Notes: generated by a model from the letters alone, not told the origin. A stretch of DNA of 64,000 nucleotides from Leptasterias polaris (GCA_037783415.1 JAZGTN010000028.1:887001-951000), one strand, 5' to 3'; numbered from the stretch's first letter, positions 10,657 through 21,740 are shown. Made by a program: numbers and translations.

Positions 10657-11149
10657 GGTCGCCGAGAATGAGTAACTGTTCTTTGCTTGATGGAGTAGAC
10701 TGTTTTTTCAGTTCGCGCCAAAAAGCAGACTTGGCCCATTCCTTGGCATCTTCTGTCGGTCCGTAGCATGATACAACCTTGATTTTGTATCCATGTATTT
10801 CAATGTTGGCTGTCATCAGTCTTTCAGAGTGATACTCAACATTGCTGACTTTTATGGATTTAGAGCGGTGGATAGCAATACCAACGCCATATTCTTTTTT
10901 GTAGGCAAAACCTTTCCAAAATACATCATAATTCCCAATCGTAGCACTACCGCTTCCAGGGCGACGCATTTCTTGAAGTGCACAAATGGATAAGTTAGCT
11001 GATTCAATTTCGGTAATAATGTGGGTGAGTTTTATGTCACAGCTGGCAGTACGTACATTGATGGTACCACATTTCCAGGAACAGTTAGGAACTTTCGTAG
11101 TATGATTTAGCTGACGGGAATTAACATGCATGGCAGTTTGTGTAGCCAT
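10653..11149 (-). CDS. LINE ORF, 5' part: start of APE-type endonuclease
   Basis: This is codons 1-165 plus two bases of codon 166 of the LINE protein, starting at the ATG whose first base is 11149. It holds the first half of an exonuclease-endonuclease-phosphatase fold: the LQE motif with a candidate catalytic Glu at residue 60, the YGPTED stretch around 130, and GDLN at 163-166. This domain nicks target DNA to prime reverse transcription. The frame then hits the piggyBac TTAA and resumes at 4190 in phase. The two parts together give 1,038 codons including the stop. Confidence 0.87.
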
Positions 11150-11263
11150 GTCTTGTGAAGTTAGCTTTAACTAGTAGAGCCAAGTTACTAGTAAGGCCAA
11201 GTTACAATGCGTAAACGCAAGAAACTAGTCTTGAAGAATCGAAGTAAGACAGGTGGTTGATCA

Positions 11264-11338
11264 GTTTTCAAAAGCAGAAATCAAAACGTCTTCTTTTTAA
11301 ATCGATTCGATTAAATTAACATTTTAAATAGTATTGTG
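11264..11338. repeat. 75-bp LINE target-site duplication, 5' side copy
   Basis: Identical to 1422-1496; marks the 5' boundary of the LINE. Confidence 0.9.
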
Positions 11339-12420
11339 GCAACAGTGTTGTTTCATAATGCAACTTTTATTCCAAGTTTTTGTCCACAGAATTAAAAACT
11401 TGTGTAGTTTAATGGGAGGGTAATGATTATAATTGAGCTGAAGAAAAATAATAACTGTGTGAGATGGATGATACCGGGAGAAATCTATAAGAAAGCAAAA
11501 TATGAAGATGGAATTCAAAAAAATTTGAAGTAGAAATTGATCGTGATTATTTTTATTTTTGGGGGGAATACAGTTCAATTTTGGAACCTATAGGCCTATT
11601 GCAACAACTTTGTGCATTTTGCTGTAAATAGGAATTCACGATTTCAGCAAGGAGGACGGAACCTTCCTCCGTGATGATCTCAATAACATAGCCTGACATT
11701 TAGAACTTGACGATTTGCATTAGAAAGCGAATCATCAACAGTATTAATTACAAGTTGATCATTTTCCTTTGAATAGTTGTTAGTGAGTGCACGAGACCAT
11801 GAAACGATAGTCGAGGGATATGGGAAACAGATTGTCATGTACGATTGTAAGATAGGTCTTCATACAGATTGAAGCTATAACTATAGTTTCACACAAGAAT
11901 GTAAAGAGCAAAAAGTCACTATGCAAACTCCTTCTTTGCCGTGGTAAGGTACCACCGAAAATGTTCAGTTTAAAATGGGGCCTTAATGTAAGTTACCTTT
12001 TTACTGTAATGTGATATATCTTCCTCCGATTTTTTTTTCTGCATTGACTGAAAAAGCACGATGCTTCCTTCATCTGCAACTGTGGTCAACAAATGTAGTT
12101 TTAACTATAAGATACCCGCGGCTGGCCCAAGGTCTTTTATCAAACATTGCTGGTCGAATCTCACAAGGAAAGTTTGACACTCAATATAGTTGAGTGCGAA
12201 TTGTTTGTTGTTGTTTTTTGTTTTTTGTTTTTTTGTTTGTTTGTTTGGGGGGGGGGGGGGGGGTTCTGCATCTGTGCCCAACCTGTTATCTTCTAATTAC
12301 ATCAAGATTCTTGAAATACTGTAAATACGAACGAGACCCTGCTCCCATGGAACTCGATCGGAGAGGTACAAGTTTTCTTAATTAATGTTTTGACTAGGCC
12401 AATATATTTTTGTTTTATTT
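11339..12420. other. Intergenic, no gene seen
   Basis: AT-rich single-copy-looking DNA. A G homopolymer lies near 12247-12263. No coding signal I can support. Confidence 0.7.
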
Positions 12421-12429
12421 GTTTGTTAT

Positions 12430-12560
12430 TTATTTCGTTCTCTCGAAATGTGATTTAGTTCCCCCGAAATACTTTTTCGTTTCCTCGAAATATAAGTTCG
12501 TTTCCCCAAAATATTGATTCGTTCCCACCAAATAAAATTTCGAGGGAGCGAAAAAAAGTG
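12430..12560 (-). repeat. Array of about 24-bp TTTCGAGG(G)AA(C)GAA units, left arm
   Basis: Diverged tandem units resembling CGTTTCCTCGAAATAT on the plus strand. The same unit in the opposite orientation fills 15670-16050. The two arrays form an inverted pair about 3.5 kb apart. Confidence 0.65.
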
Positions 12561-13004
12561 GTTCTTTTACGGCCTCCGTGTGTTCCGATGATATAAAAAA
12601 AACGTCCTCTAAAAGAAATCACGCGCTAAAATCAGTCCAACTATACATATGATTAAATCGCAAAGATTGTTTTTTAATCTTTTCTTCTTCTTCTTTTTCT
12701 TCTTTTTAAAATATTATTTTTGATGGATGTTTTTTTAAGTTAGATCGGCCTTCGTCGTTCCCCTAATGGATTCATGTCAAGACTAGTTTGTAATGCGGAG
12801 TGAGCCTCTCTCAGTTTGTTTGTGTATATATTTTTTGTTTCCTCTTCTTCGTTGTTTTTGTTTTTCCTTCTTTTTCTTCTTCCTTTTCATTTTTCTCTTT
12901 TATTTTTTAATGAAAACCCGTTTTACAGTCGACTTTCATTTCATTGTAAATGTATCTAGATGAGGAGATATGTTAATTTGTTGGGCCGTCTTCAACTCGA
13001 GCCA

Positions 13005-14078
13005 TCATATAGGTTTTCTCGGTCAAATTCAGCAAAGGAGCAGCCGATTTCATTTTCGTGCGTTCGAATTAAAGCTATTTTGCCTCTCCAGTTGTTACTG
13101 CGTTTCAAATTCAGAATTCGGCCATTCAATTTAGTTTTGAGGCATTCAAATTCCTTTAGCACTGTGTTCAATTTAGCATATCGTCATTCTTTTTCGTGAC
13201 ACTAAATCATCATTCAATTTAGCAAAGCTGGTTCGACTGGAGTTTTTTACTGATATATTTTTTTCAATTTCGTAAAGAGCCAATCAATTTCGCTAAATGA
13301 GAATTCAAATAAGTACGACTTAAGAAATACAAATAAACAGATAAACTTTAATTCACTTTAATTCAGGCAAACCTTATTTTCTTTAGTTAGGCCTATGTTT
13401 CCAGTACACTTTACATGGGGCCCTTGAGGTTTTTTTTCTTCTTCTTTGTTTTCTTCTTTATTTTATTTTTATTTTTATATTTTTTTGGGGGGGGGGGGAT
13501 CTTTGGTTAACTGACCGAGACCTAATTTGTTTTTGTGTCTGAATGGGTTGTTTCTTTATGTTTTAATTTTTTAATTTTTTGTTTCATTGTTGATGTTGTT
13601 TCTTCCTCAACCATCAATCTGTTGGCGTGCCAGACATCTTGGCGTAGGCCCTATATGTTTAGGTATGGTTGTACCACAAGCTGCAAGCTTATTGAAATAT
13701 GCGTGTAAAACTGTAGCAAAAGCTCGTCTTCGAAGTACAAAGTGACTCAAGTGCAAATAAGTGAACCGTATATGCCTTATTAACAAAGCGTTTTTTAGAT
13801 TGTACAAATTCCAGAAATGACTGCCCATAAATGAATTTGAATGACTAAACACACGCTTCAAAAAGTTCCTGCGAATTTGAATGCTGCTTTGCTGAATTGT
13901 TAAATTGAAAGATTATTTGGTTAAATCGAATGACACAACAGAACATTTGACTAGTCATAAAACGAAATCGAATGACCCTTTTCAGTAGCATTCGATTTCG
14001 CGCGAAATAGAATAGCGTCGTGGTTAAATTGGCTGCTCATTTGCCGAAATTGACCGAGAAAACCTATATTAAAAGGGA
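13005..14078. mobile_element. Fold-back type inverted repeat with internal subrepeats
   Basis: The left arm starts near 13008 (TATAGGTTTTCTCGGTCAAA). The right arm ends near 14073 with its imperfect reverse complement (AATTGACCGAGAAAACCTAT). Both arms continue inward as diverged tandem copies of a roughly 20-bp CATTCAAATTTAGC-like motif. No coding capacity seen. It may be a non-autonomous fold-back transposon nested between the arrays at 12430 and 15670. Confidence 0.6.
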
Positions 14079-15660
14079 AACACACACAAATATTATGCGG
14101 TTTCTCTTGGAATAAAAAAAATAATGTAAAAGTTCTGTTTGTCCTTTTCTCCACGCCTGCGAGACGAAAAAGTGCTTACATGTTGGTTTATGCACACATT
14201 TGAACTGAATCTCTACCAGTCCTTTAGCTTTTTGCAAAAACAGCAACCAAGTTGTGGAATTGAACAATGTCCGGTAGTTTAAGAAGATAAATAGCATGTT
14301 AATTAAAACCTTACCGGTGGTCGTTTTATACCACGTTTTATTCAATGATTTGACCTAAAGTCCCGATTACCGAAACGTTTCACAAGATAAGTCGCTAAAC
14401 AGTCATCGTCCGAGTTTCACAATCCGAAAAAAAAATGCGAACATTTCACAGACTTCTCTCCAATCACTTTATAAAGCTACAGGCCTTTATTAAAGTCACA
14501 ATTCAGGGTACACAGGTGCGACTAATTACATCTAGGTCGAGTTACCAACAATTTATCCCGATTTGGTTACCTTCTCCGGGCAATTTTAATTTCAACACTG
14601 TTCAGAAAAATTGGAAACACTTCTGAACAACTTCATCTCGGCTGCAGTGTCGACCGTCGGGTCGCATGTTATTCCCGGTTCGGAGAGAGATCTGTTCAAA
14701 TTGACTTCACTTGAGTCAAACAAAATATCAAATGTATCCGGTTTTATATTGCGCCGAAGGTTTTTGTTTTCAAATGACCACATTGAGGTTTTTGGTCCCA
14801 TTATAGCTCTGTTTGTGTGTACAGTTGATTTTAAAGATGGTGTTGTACATGGCATGGTTTATGACGATTCTAAAGATACAATGCCCGTGGCTTGGAGGGC
14901 AACACCCCCGACTCCAAGGTTCGTTCTTTATTGTAGAATAAGGCGTTGACTTCCATCTGCTAAATGTGATTTCATTTTAGTTTATGTCGACCTTAGACTT
15001 GTTGACAAGTCGTTAATGATGGTCGCGGTGGGTCGAGTCGCGTGTGGTGCTGTAGCGTAATGAAGAATGCTCTCGCGAGATCACTGCTCTCGCGCGAAGT
15101 TGCTGGCTGCCAACTCTTCGTCATTAACGACTTGTGAAAGCCGAATACTGTACGTATTCATTTATTCAGGTACGAACGCAGTATACATTACGGTTGATGT
15201 AGAGACGATCATTGAGACGAGTCCATTTTATCTGAGGGTAGTACTAATTTTAGTTACTGTAAATGCGATGAATGCTTGCACTTGAGACATCTGTGAGTGT
15301 GTTTTCTGTGTGTTAACTCCATCAATAATTTAGTAACTAAAGACATAAAGTAAACTTATCTTAAAATGCATTATTATATAATTGTTTAAGATGTGTGTTT
15401 TGCCTCATAAAAATAAATAATGCCTACCGTGAATAGTTACTGATCCGCTCCAGTCCTTTAACCCGATGTGTTCTACAGTGATTGTGTGTATTAAGTGTGT
15501 ATAAACAACGGACACGGAAACCAGTCAACTCGCCCCCTAGCAAAGTCGCCAATTACAAAAAACACATGTACAAAGTCACCAACTACAAAGTCGCCCCCTA
15601 GCATACAAACTCGTCCCCTCTCATAGTCGCCCCTCACAAGGGAATTTAACAAATTTGTGT
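14079..15660. other. No gene seen; one long-armed hairpin
   Basis: Open frames here (for example 14611-14949 plus) lack recognisable domains. A 15-bp inverted repeat (ACAAGTCGTTAATGA near 15003 and its complement near 15120-15134) encloses about 100 bp rich in CTCGCG. Confidence 0.5.
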
Positions 15661-15669
15661 GATTGGACT

Positions 15670-16050
15670 TCAGGCCAACGAAAGCTATCTTAAGGGAACA
15701 AAAGCTAGCTATCTTGAGGGAACGAAAGAGGAATTTTGGGGAACAAAAAATTTAGGGAACGAAAGCATATTTCGAGCGAACAAAAGTATACTTTGTTCGA
15801 ACAAAATCATATTTCGAGGAAACGAATGCGTATCTTTCAGGGAACAAAAGCGTATTTCTGGGTAACAAAATCGTATTTCGGGGAAAAGAAAGCGTGTTCG
15901 AGGGAACAAAAAAGTATTTTCTAGGAACAATCTATTTCGTTACCTAGAAAAACACAACTTTGTTTACAAATTAAAAAAATTATATTTTGATTGAATTAAA
16001 TAATATTTTGAGGAAACGAAATTACTTTGTTGGAATTTTGTGTGTCGAGA
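15670..16050 (+). repeat. Array of about 24-bp GGGAACAAAAGCGTATTTCG units, right arm
   Basis: About a dozen diverged units of GGGAACAAAAGC(G/A)TATTTCGA. They are the inverse of the array at 12430-12560. The open frames on both strands across this array are repeat artefacts. Confidence 0.7.
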
Positions 16051-16533
16051 GATGGAAAAAGAAATTCCGAGTGAGAAATTTGTTTCCACCTTTTAATTTG
16101 TAATTTCTTTTTCACCTGTTCCTTCAGGGGCTCTGGTTTTTTGTGGTTTGTTTGGTTTTTTTGGGGGGGGCTCGTTTTTGTAATTTGTGGCACAAATTGT
16201 TTAACCAAATTGCACCGTCAATATAAGACTGGTATTCCTATTTATTGACATAATTCTTATTTAATTTCCAAATCGGGGGAAGGAACGTACACCGAGCATT
16301 GAAACGTTGCGATTTTGAAACAGCGGATTCGATCAGCGAGGTTTACCGACTAACAAACCCGCAATGACAAGGTAGTTGGTGGTCTGGCTCCCTACCCCTC
16401 CCACATGTTCATGAGCTTCCAGGTACAGCTATCTCTTGGCTAGGGGGTTTCCGTCGCGCTGAGCCCCGCCGATTTGCCCCTGTGTTATACGTACGCGCGT
16501 GGCTAGTCCCCACAATATGGAATTCCATATCTG

Positions 16534-16636
16534 CCGTCGTGCGTCGTGCGTCGTGCGTCGTGCGCCGTGCGTCGTGCGTCGTGCGACGTGCGACGTGCGC
16601 CGTGCGTCGTGCGTCGTGCGTCGTGCGTCGTGCCTC
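16534..16636. repeat. 7-bp GTGCGTC minisatellite
   Basis: About 14 copies of a 7-bp unit (GTGCGTC with variants GTGCGCC and GTGCGAC). It ends about 40 bp outside the left end of the P-like transposon. Confidence 0.85.
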
Positions 16637-16670
16637 CTTGTCGTATTAAATAAGTACTGTAAATAAATAA

Positions 16671-16677
16671 ATAAAAC
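16671..16677 (+). repeat. 7-bp putative target duplication, left of P-like element
   Basis: ATAAAAC directly precedes the left TIR and recurs directly after the right TIR (22011-22017). Confidence 0.7.
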
Positions 16678-16712
16678 CAAAGATACTATAAAAGGAAGAT
16701 AGGACACTGTCG
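16678..16712 (+). repeat. Left 35-bp TIR of P-like element
   Basis: Starts CAAAGATACTATAAAAGG and ends GACACTGTCG. Exact reverse complement at 21976-22010. Confidence 0.9.
16687..16695 (+). promoter_or_regulatory. TATA box inside the left TIR
   Basis: TATAAAAGG lies within the TIR, about 170 bp before the transposase ATG. It could drive the transposase from within the transposon end. The right TIR carries the same box pointing inward on the minus strand. Confidence 0.5.
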
Positions 16713-16864
16713 TGCGCAAACGTGAAACGCAAAATGGCGGGAGCATGGAAGTGCGCCCGCTATTGTCGGGTAAGTAAAACCAAAGTCGTCTGCTCTGTGC
16801 ACTGCACTATGACTATGGAAAACTTACAACCAATAGGCAGCAAATAACGGCGAACACAGCAAAC

Positions 16865-16950
16865 ATGTGGTGCTCTGCCGTAAATTGTGTGAACAATTCA
16901 CAACGGAATTGTGATCTTCACTTCTACCGATTTCCAAAGTGCAAAGAAAG
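16865..16950 (+). CDS. THAP9-like P transposase, exon 1 (THAP domain start)
   Basis: Encodes residues 1-28 plus two bases, with zinc ligands Cys3 and Cys8 (C-x4-C) and the FYRFP motif typical of THAP DNA-binding domains. The donor is AG|GTAAGG. Two ATGs further upstream (16734, 16745) precede a strong donor-like CG|GGTAAGT near 16770; they may belong to an untranslated or alternative first exon, but no in-frame join to exon 2 is evident. Confidence 0.85.
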
Positions 16951-17516
16951 GTAAGGCGAATTTTATGGCAGAACATTTTGATGGAATAATGACATTAACA
17001 TCAGCACTCCAGGCAGAAATTGGGTGGAGTTGTTTTCTGCAAAATGTTACACAGGCATGACACATGCAGACATGATACATTAGGCTACTCTACATTGTTT
17101 TTTCATAGGATCAGGAAACAAACATTCATGACCCCAGAGTGCAGAATGGAGTAGCTGTGTGTGTGAGGATCATGTAAAATAGTTGTATCCCTCCCTTTTA
17201 CTCTTAAGAAAACAATTAAGCAGTGTTCCCTTTGTATTTATTCAAGCCATTTATGTTTTTATTTTGTAATTGACTTGGTCTTGGACTCTTGGATACTGGG
17301 CAGTGAGTGGGTGTGTAGAGTCATGAATGATGATCGCCTTAACATTTATAAACACTTAATAATTTATTTGTAATGTTTTGATAAATCAGGTCCACCCAAA
17401 TGACCCATCAAGATGGAGGTGTTTGTTTTTAACTTGGCCTATAGTATTTGTTTGGTCTGCACAGATCACATGGGTTTATTATGATGTTTTTGTTTATTTC
17501 ATTTGTGGTACCACAG

Positions 17517-17755
17517 ATCAGACCGATGGGTTCAATCAACAAGAAGAGAAGATCTCCGGAACAAGTCACCAAAATACTTACGCAATAATTGCAGAATCTG
17601 CTCAAAGCATTTTGAGCCATCCCAGATTTTGTGCACTGGTAGACTGGTTTGGAATGCGGTCCCTACAATTTTCAACATACCAAATCCACCAAAGAAGGTG
17701 ACTTTGAAGCGGAAACTACCCAGCAGACATGTCTCCATAAAAAGATCTAAGACAG
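17517..17755 (+). CDS. THAP9-like P transposase, exon 2 (rest of THAP domain)
   Basis: The acceptor after CCACAG joins exon 1 in frame. It supplies the rest of the C2CH THAP zinc finger: Trp33, Cys57 and His60 in the CSKHF motif, and the AVPTIF motif at 76-81, followed by a Lys/Arg-rich linker. This domain should bind the transposon ends. The donor is CAG|GTATTG. Confidence 0.88.
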
Positions 17756-18055
17756 GTATTGTTTTGTTGAACCTGCTTTGTTGAAATTTTTTTAATTTTT
17801 GTCTTTTCCAAATTTGTGAACTACATGTCAAATTAAATTTACTTATTGGAAAAATTGATGTTGACAGAATTAAGATGAGTGGGTGACAATCGAGTTTGAA
17901 GTTACTATTACTGGTTGTCATCCACAAATCTATTATTATTAGCTATGCAGAAATAATAATGGTGCTTGCCCAGGTGACAAGAAAAGGAGGAAAAAATGAG
18001 TGAAGTATTTTATATGTTGATTTAAATCAAGCTTTTTAATTTTTCATCATAACAG

Positions 18056-18229
18056 TTGAAAACGATTTAGCTTCTGGAGGAGAACACAGTGGGGTAAAGG
18101 CAGACCACACCTATGCAAAGAGAGACAATGTACAGCGCAAAGTACCACAACCAGACACTCAAGATCATGTGGACATCACAGACCAAGAATCTGATGTAGA
18201 CCACATTAGCTCATTCTATAATGAACCAG
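18056..18229 (+). CDS. THAP9-like P transposase, exon 3
   Basis: Acidic linker (Asp/Glu-rich) in frame with exons 2 and 4. The donor CCAG|GTAAAG is at 18229/18230. The following 210 bp (18230-18439) has intron borders but no stop in frame. Confidence 0.8.
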
Positions 18230-18439
18230 GTAAAGATAACATGCAAATGATATCCATACACATTCAATCCAGTAGACCCTTTTGGCTAGGAAATGCCCAC
18301 TTCATCCCTGTAATAAAATATTACAAAGAAACTATTGCCTTTTGTTTGCATTTTAAGTCATACTCAGTTGGCTTTGATACCTGGATTTGGATTTCCATAA
18401 TCTCAGCCATGTTTCATTCCATTTTTCTTAATACTTCAG
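18230..18439 (+). other. 210-bp intron without in-frame stop
   Basis: GTAAAG donor, pyrimidine-rich TTAATACTTCAG acceptor, and length divisible by three with no stop, so retention would add 70 residues without a frameshift. Its translation is hydrophobic and unlike the flanking protein, which favours an intron. Confidence 0.65.
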
Positions 18440-20658
18440 TGGAGGATGTAAAGCCTGGTCCAGATACTGCAAAAGAGAATGCTGGTCAACGTACAAAACC
18501 CAAAGTGTCTACACACAGAGTAAAGATTCACAGACTAAAGGGGAAGATCAAAACACTTACAGCATCATTAGAGAAAGCTTCCAAGTCTGGATCAATCAAT
18601 AACATCATCAAGAATGCAAGTACATACCTGGACACAAGCACTTTAGATTTCTTTGCTAACCAGCTTAGAATAGGTAAGCAGCGTTTGAAGGGCAGACGAT
18701 ACACAAACAAGGATAAACTCTTTGCCTTTGCCCTGCACTACCAAAGTCCGAGTGCTTATAGGTTTTGCCGCAAAAATTTTGCTTTGCCATGTGAGAGATC
18801 TCTTCGAAGATGGCTGGAAAAAGTGAGAGTACAGCCTGGCTTTAATAACACAAGCTTTGAAATATTGCAGCGAAAGGCTAAAACTATGTCCGAAAGAGAT
18901 AAAGTTTGCGTATTAACACTAGATGAAATGAGTCTTAAGTCAGGGCTGTACTATGATTTGCAAAAGGACATCATTGAAGGAATGGAAGATTTTGGCTCTC
19001 TTGGCAAGTCCAAAAATTTGGCAACTCAAGCACTTGTATTCATGGTACGAGGCCTTGCATGTAAGTGGAAGCAACCAGTGGGTTATTTCTTGGCTAATGC
19101 AGCTACACCTGGCAGTAAACAAAAGGTTCTCTTACTTGAATGCATTAAGAAAATAGAAGATGCAGGCTTCACTGTAAAGGTAGTCATTGGGGATCAGGGA
19201 TCAAACAATCGAAAAATGTTTCGTATGATGGGTGTGAATGCAGACAAGCCATTCATTGAGAGAAAGACAAGTGAAGGTAATGTCCAGAAGGTATACTGCA
19301 TGTTTGATCCACCTCATCTGTTGAAGAGTGTCCGCAACAACTTGAAAAAGCACATTTTTGTAGTGGATGGACACGAAGTTCATTGGAATTACATTGTTGA
19401 GTTTTACAATCATGACTCCAAGTTGCCTCTCAGAATGGCACCCAAGTTGACAGCCAAACATATAGAGCTCCCACCATTCACAAAAATGAGGGTTTGCCTT
19501 GCTTCCCAGGTCATGAGCCATAGCGTGGCATCTGGGATACTAACCTACTCTTCACTTGGTAAATTACCATCAGAAGCAGTGTATACTTCTGAGTTTCTAG
19601 AGAGGATGGACAAACTTTTTGATTCCTTTAATTCAAGAAAATTGAGGGAAACTAAAATATACAGAGCAGCAGCAACACCAAGCTCAGTTCATGTTAGCTT
19701 CTGGAAAGATTGTATTGAATGGATAAAGAAATGGAAAGTAAAAGAAGGGTCTACAAACAAAATTGCTTGCATTCAGGGATGGGTAACCACTATCACAGCT
19801 GTTGTCCAATTGTTTAATGAGTTGACCACTGGGGACCAGTTCTCATTTCTCCTGACAAACAGGCTTAACCAAGATTGTCTGGAGAATCTATTCTCGATTA
19901 TCAGAAGCAGGGGAGGGCATAGAGATAACCCCACAGCAAATGAGTTTAGAGCAGCTTTGAAACAAGTAATGTGTAGTAAAATGATGGCCCCTCTGGGAAA
20001 TCAAAATTGCGAATCAGACAGTGATAGTTTTCTGGACTTGACAGCTCCTTTAAAATCACAGGGAAATTCTGGAACCTCTGAGGGGTCTACAGAAAAGAAT
20101 GATGACCATTTCAATCATATCTGTGATAACTTGGATAAAATGATAGACGAACCTCAAAAAAATGTAATAGTGTATGTGGCTGGTTATCTGGCCAAGCAGA
20201 TACTTGCAAAGCATCAAAATTGTCAGATTTGTAAAAATGCATTGTTGAAAACCACTGCTGTAGGGGGCATATTCATGGAAGATCCATCTGAACTACTATT
20301 ACATTATAAGGCCTACTGTGTTGAGGAATCAGATTTTGGTGGTTTAACTGCTCCTAGTGACAATTTTTCTGACTTTGTTGTTGTATGTGAGAAAGTGTTT
20401 GTCAAATGTTTTAATGATTATTTCCACATCAATGCTATCGGCAAAAGGATTGTAGAAAGAATCCGTATTGGTTTAACTAATAATAATCTTCATCTTGATT
20501 TGTGCAGTAGTGAAATGATAACATCGTTCATCTCTTTTTTTGTGAGATTTAGGTTGCATGCTGCGGTGAAATTTTATAACAAGAGCTTGCTTACAAAAGT
20601 TGGGGACAAGAAAGTGAAAAGGAAGACTAGAAAGTTGGTAAAAATTTCTCATCTGTAA
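18440..20658 (+). CDS. THAP9-like P transposase, exon 4 (catalytic domain)
   Basis: Encodes the bulk of the 905-aa protein (human THAP9 is about 903 aa). After a basic coiled segment (Lys-rich, about residues 180-220) come the P-transposase hallmarks: Asp328 in TLDEMSLKSGLYYD, Asp418 in IGDQGSNN, Asp456 in FDPPHLLKSVRNN (the insertion/GTP-binding region follows), and the NQDCLENLFS block with Asp645 and Glu648 followed by RSRGGHRDNPT. The acidic residues fit an RNase H-like catalytic core. The stop TAA is at 20656-20658. There are no frameshifts. The enzyme would cut and paste this element; in THAP9-like host genes the same fold persists without TIRs, but here TIRs are present. Confidence 0.92.
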
Positions 20659-20689
20659 TTCCTGTAATCTATAATCGATAACCCATGAC

Positions 20690-21180
20690 GGACAAGGCTA
20701 GTAGTGGGGGGGGGGGGGGGTCACTGGTTACGCCACTGTTGATTAAGTAGTAATATTTATATATATTATTATTATTATTATTATTATTGTTATTATTATA
20801 TAAGATTATTATTAGTTAAACCAATATGGATTCTTTCTACAATCCTTTTGCCGATATATATATATATTTCATTGGATATATATATATATATATATTTCTT
20901 TAACATATCTATATGTTTATTTATTAATATGTATTTATTGTTTACAAATAACCAGACTTTTTTTGGGGGGGGGGGGGCGGCAAGCGGGACAAAGACATAA
21001 TTTGGAGGGGGCTGTTTAATGTATCAAACCATTCATTTGTTCATTTGTTAAGTAAAGTAAGTAATAACAAGGACTTAATATATATGTTTATTAAATATAT
21101 ATATAATATATGTATGTACAAATATGTATATATCTACTAATTCATATGTATTTATTGTTTACAAACAAATGGGTTAATCA
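20690..21180. repeat. Microsatellite-rich 3' region of P-like element
   Basis: G homopolymers near 20705 and 20965, ATT repeats around 20765-20790, and TA repeats near 20855-20895 and 21095-21120. Confidence 0.75.
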
Positions 21181-21535
21181 ATTACAGATGGGTCAAATTG
21201 CATGGCTCTGCTTACTGCAGAATTTTGCATAAGCAGAGCCATGGATTTGGTCCCAGCTGGTCATTAATTGAACCTTCTTACTGTCTGTAACAAACTTGCA
21301 AGTGATGATTAAAAGTGATTGATGCACAGGATACAATGTCATACTTTTGCACTTTGTTGGTTTTTAAAAGATCCAAGTATTCAGTATCCCCATCTCACCA
21401 CATTTACTATGAAATTAAAAGCTTTTGAAAACTACCTAAAATATATTGGTATAGGAACCCTTTCCCCCAGCCAGGCAGGGACAAAAATAAAATAAGATTA
21501 AGGAATCAAAGATTGCCACTTGTAGACAATTGTGC

Positions 21536-21740
21536 AGAAACACCCCTTTGAAATCCTTAAGAAACAACCTTTCAAATCCAAGAAACACCATTTTAAATCC
21601 ATGAAACACCCTTTGAAATCCAAGAAACACCCTTTAGAATTTTTAAGAAACACCCTTTTAAATCCAAGAAGTACCCTTTTAAATTTTTAAGAAACACCCT
21701 TTTAAATCCTTAAGAAACACCCTTTTAAATTCTTAAGGAT
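21536..21740 (-). repeat. 25-bp AAGAAACACCCTTTTAAAT tandem array
   Basis: About eight diverged units of AAGAAACACCCTTTTAAATCC inside the P-like element, 240 bp from its right TIR. Confidence 0.8.

Larger units (their letters stand above)
1497..11263 (-). mobile_element. RTE-like non-LTR retrotransposon, interrupted by a piggyBac
   Basis: The 5' end is near 11263 and the 3' end is at 1497, ending in a short trinucleotide tail (ATC/CAT repeats). Removing the inserted piggyBac (4195-10652 plus one TTAA) leaves about 3.3 kb with one long reading frame, a short 3' UTR of about 77 nt and 75-bp flanking duplications. One ORF with an APE-type endonuclease followed by reverse transcriptase, a short UTR and a microsatellite tail fits the RTE group. 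The exact clade is inferred. Confidence 0.85.

Noticed and set aside
14592..14949. Overlapping open frames of about 110 codons
   Set aside because: No start context, domain or splice partners; both strands are open by chance.
15659..15930. Open frames on both strands in the GGGAAC array
   Set aside because: Repeat-driven; period near 24 bp keeps frames open.
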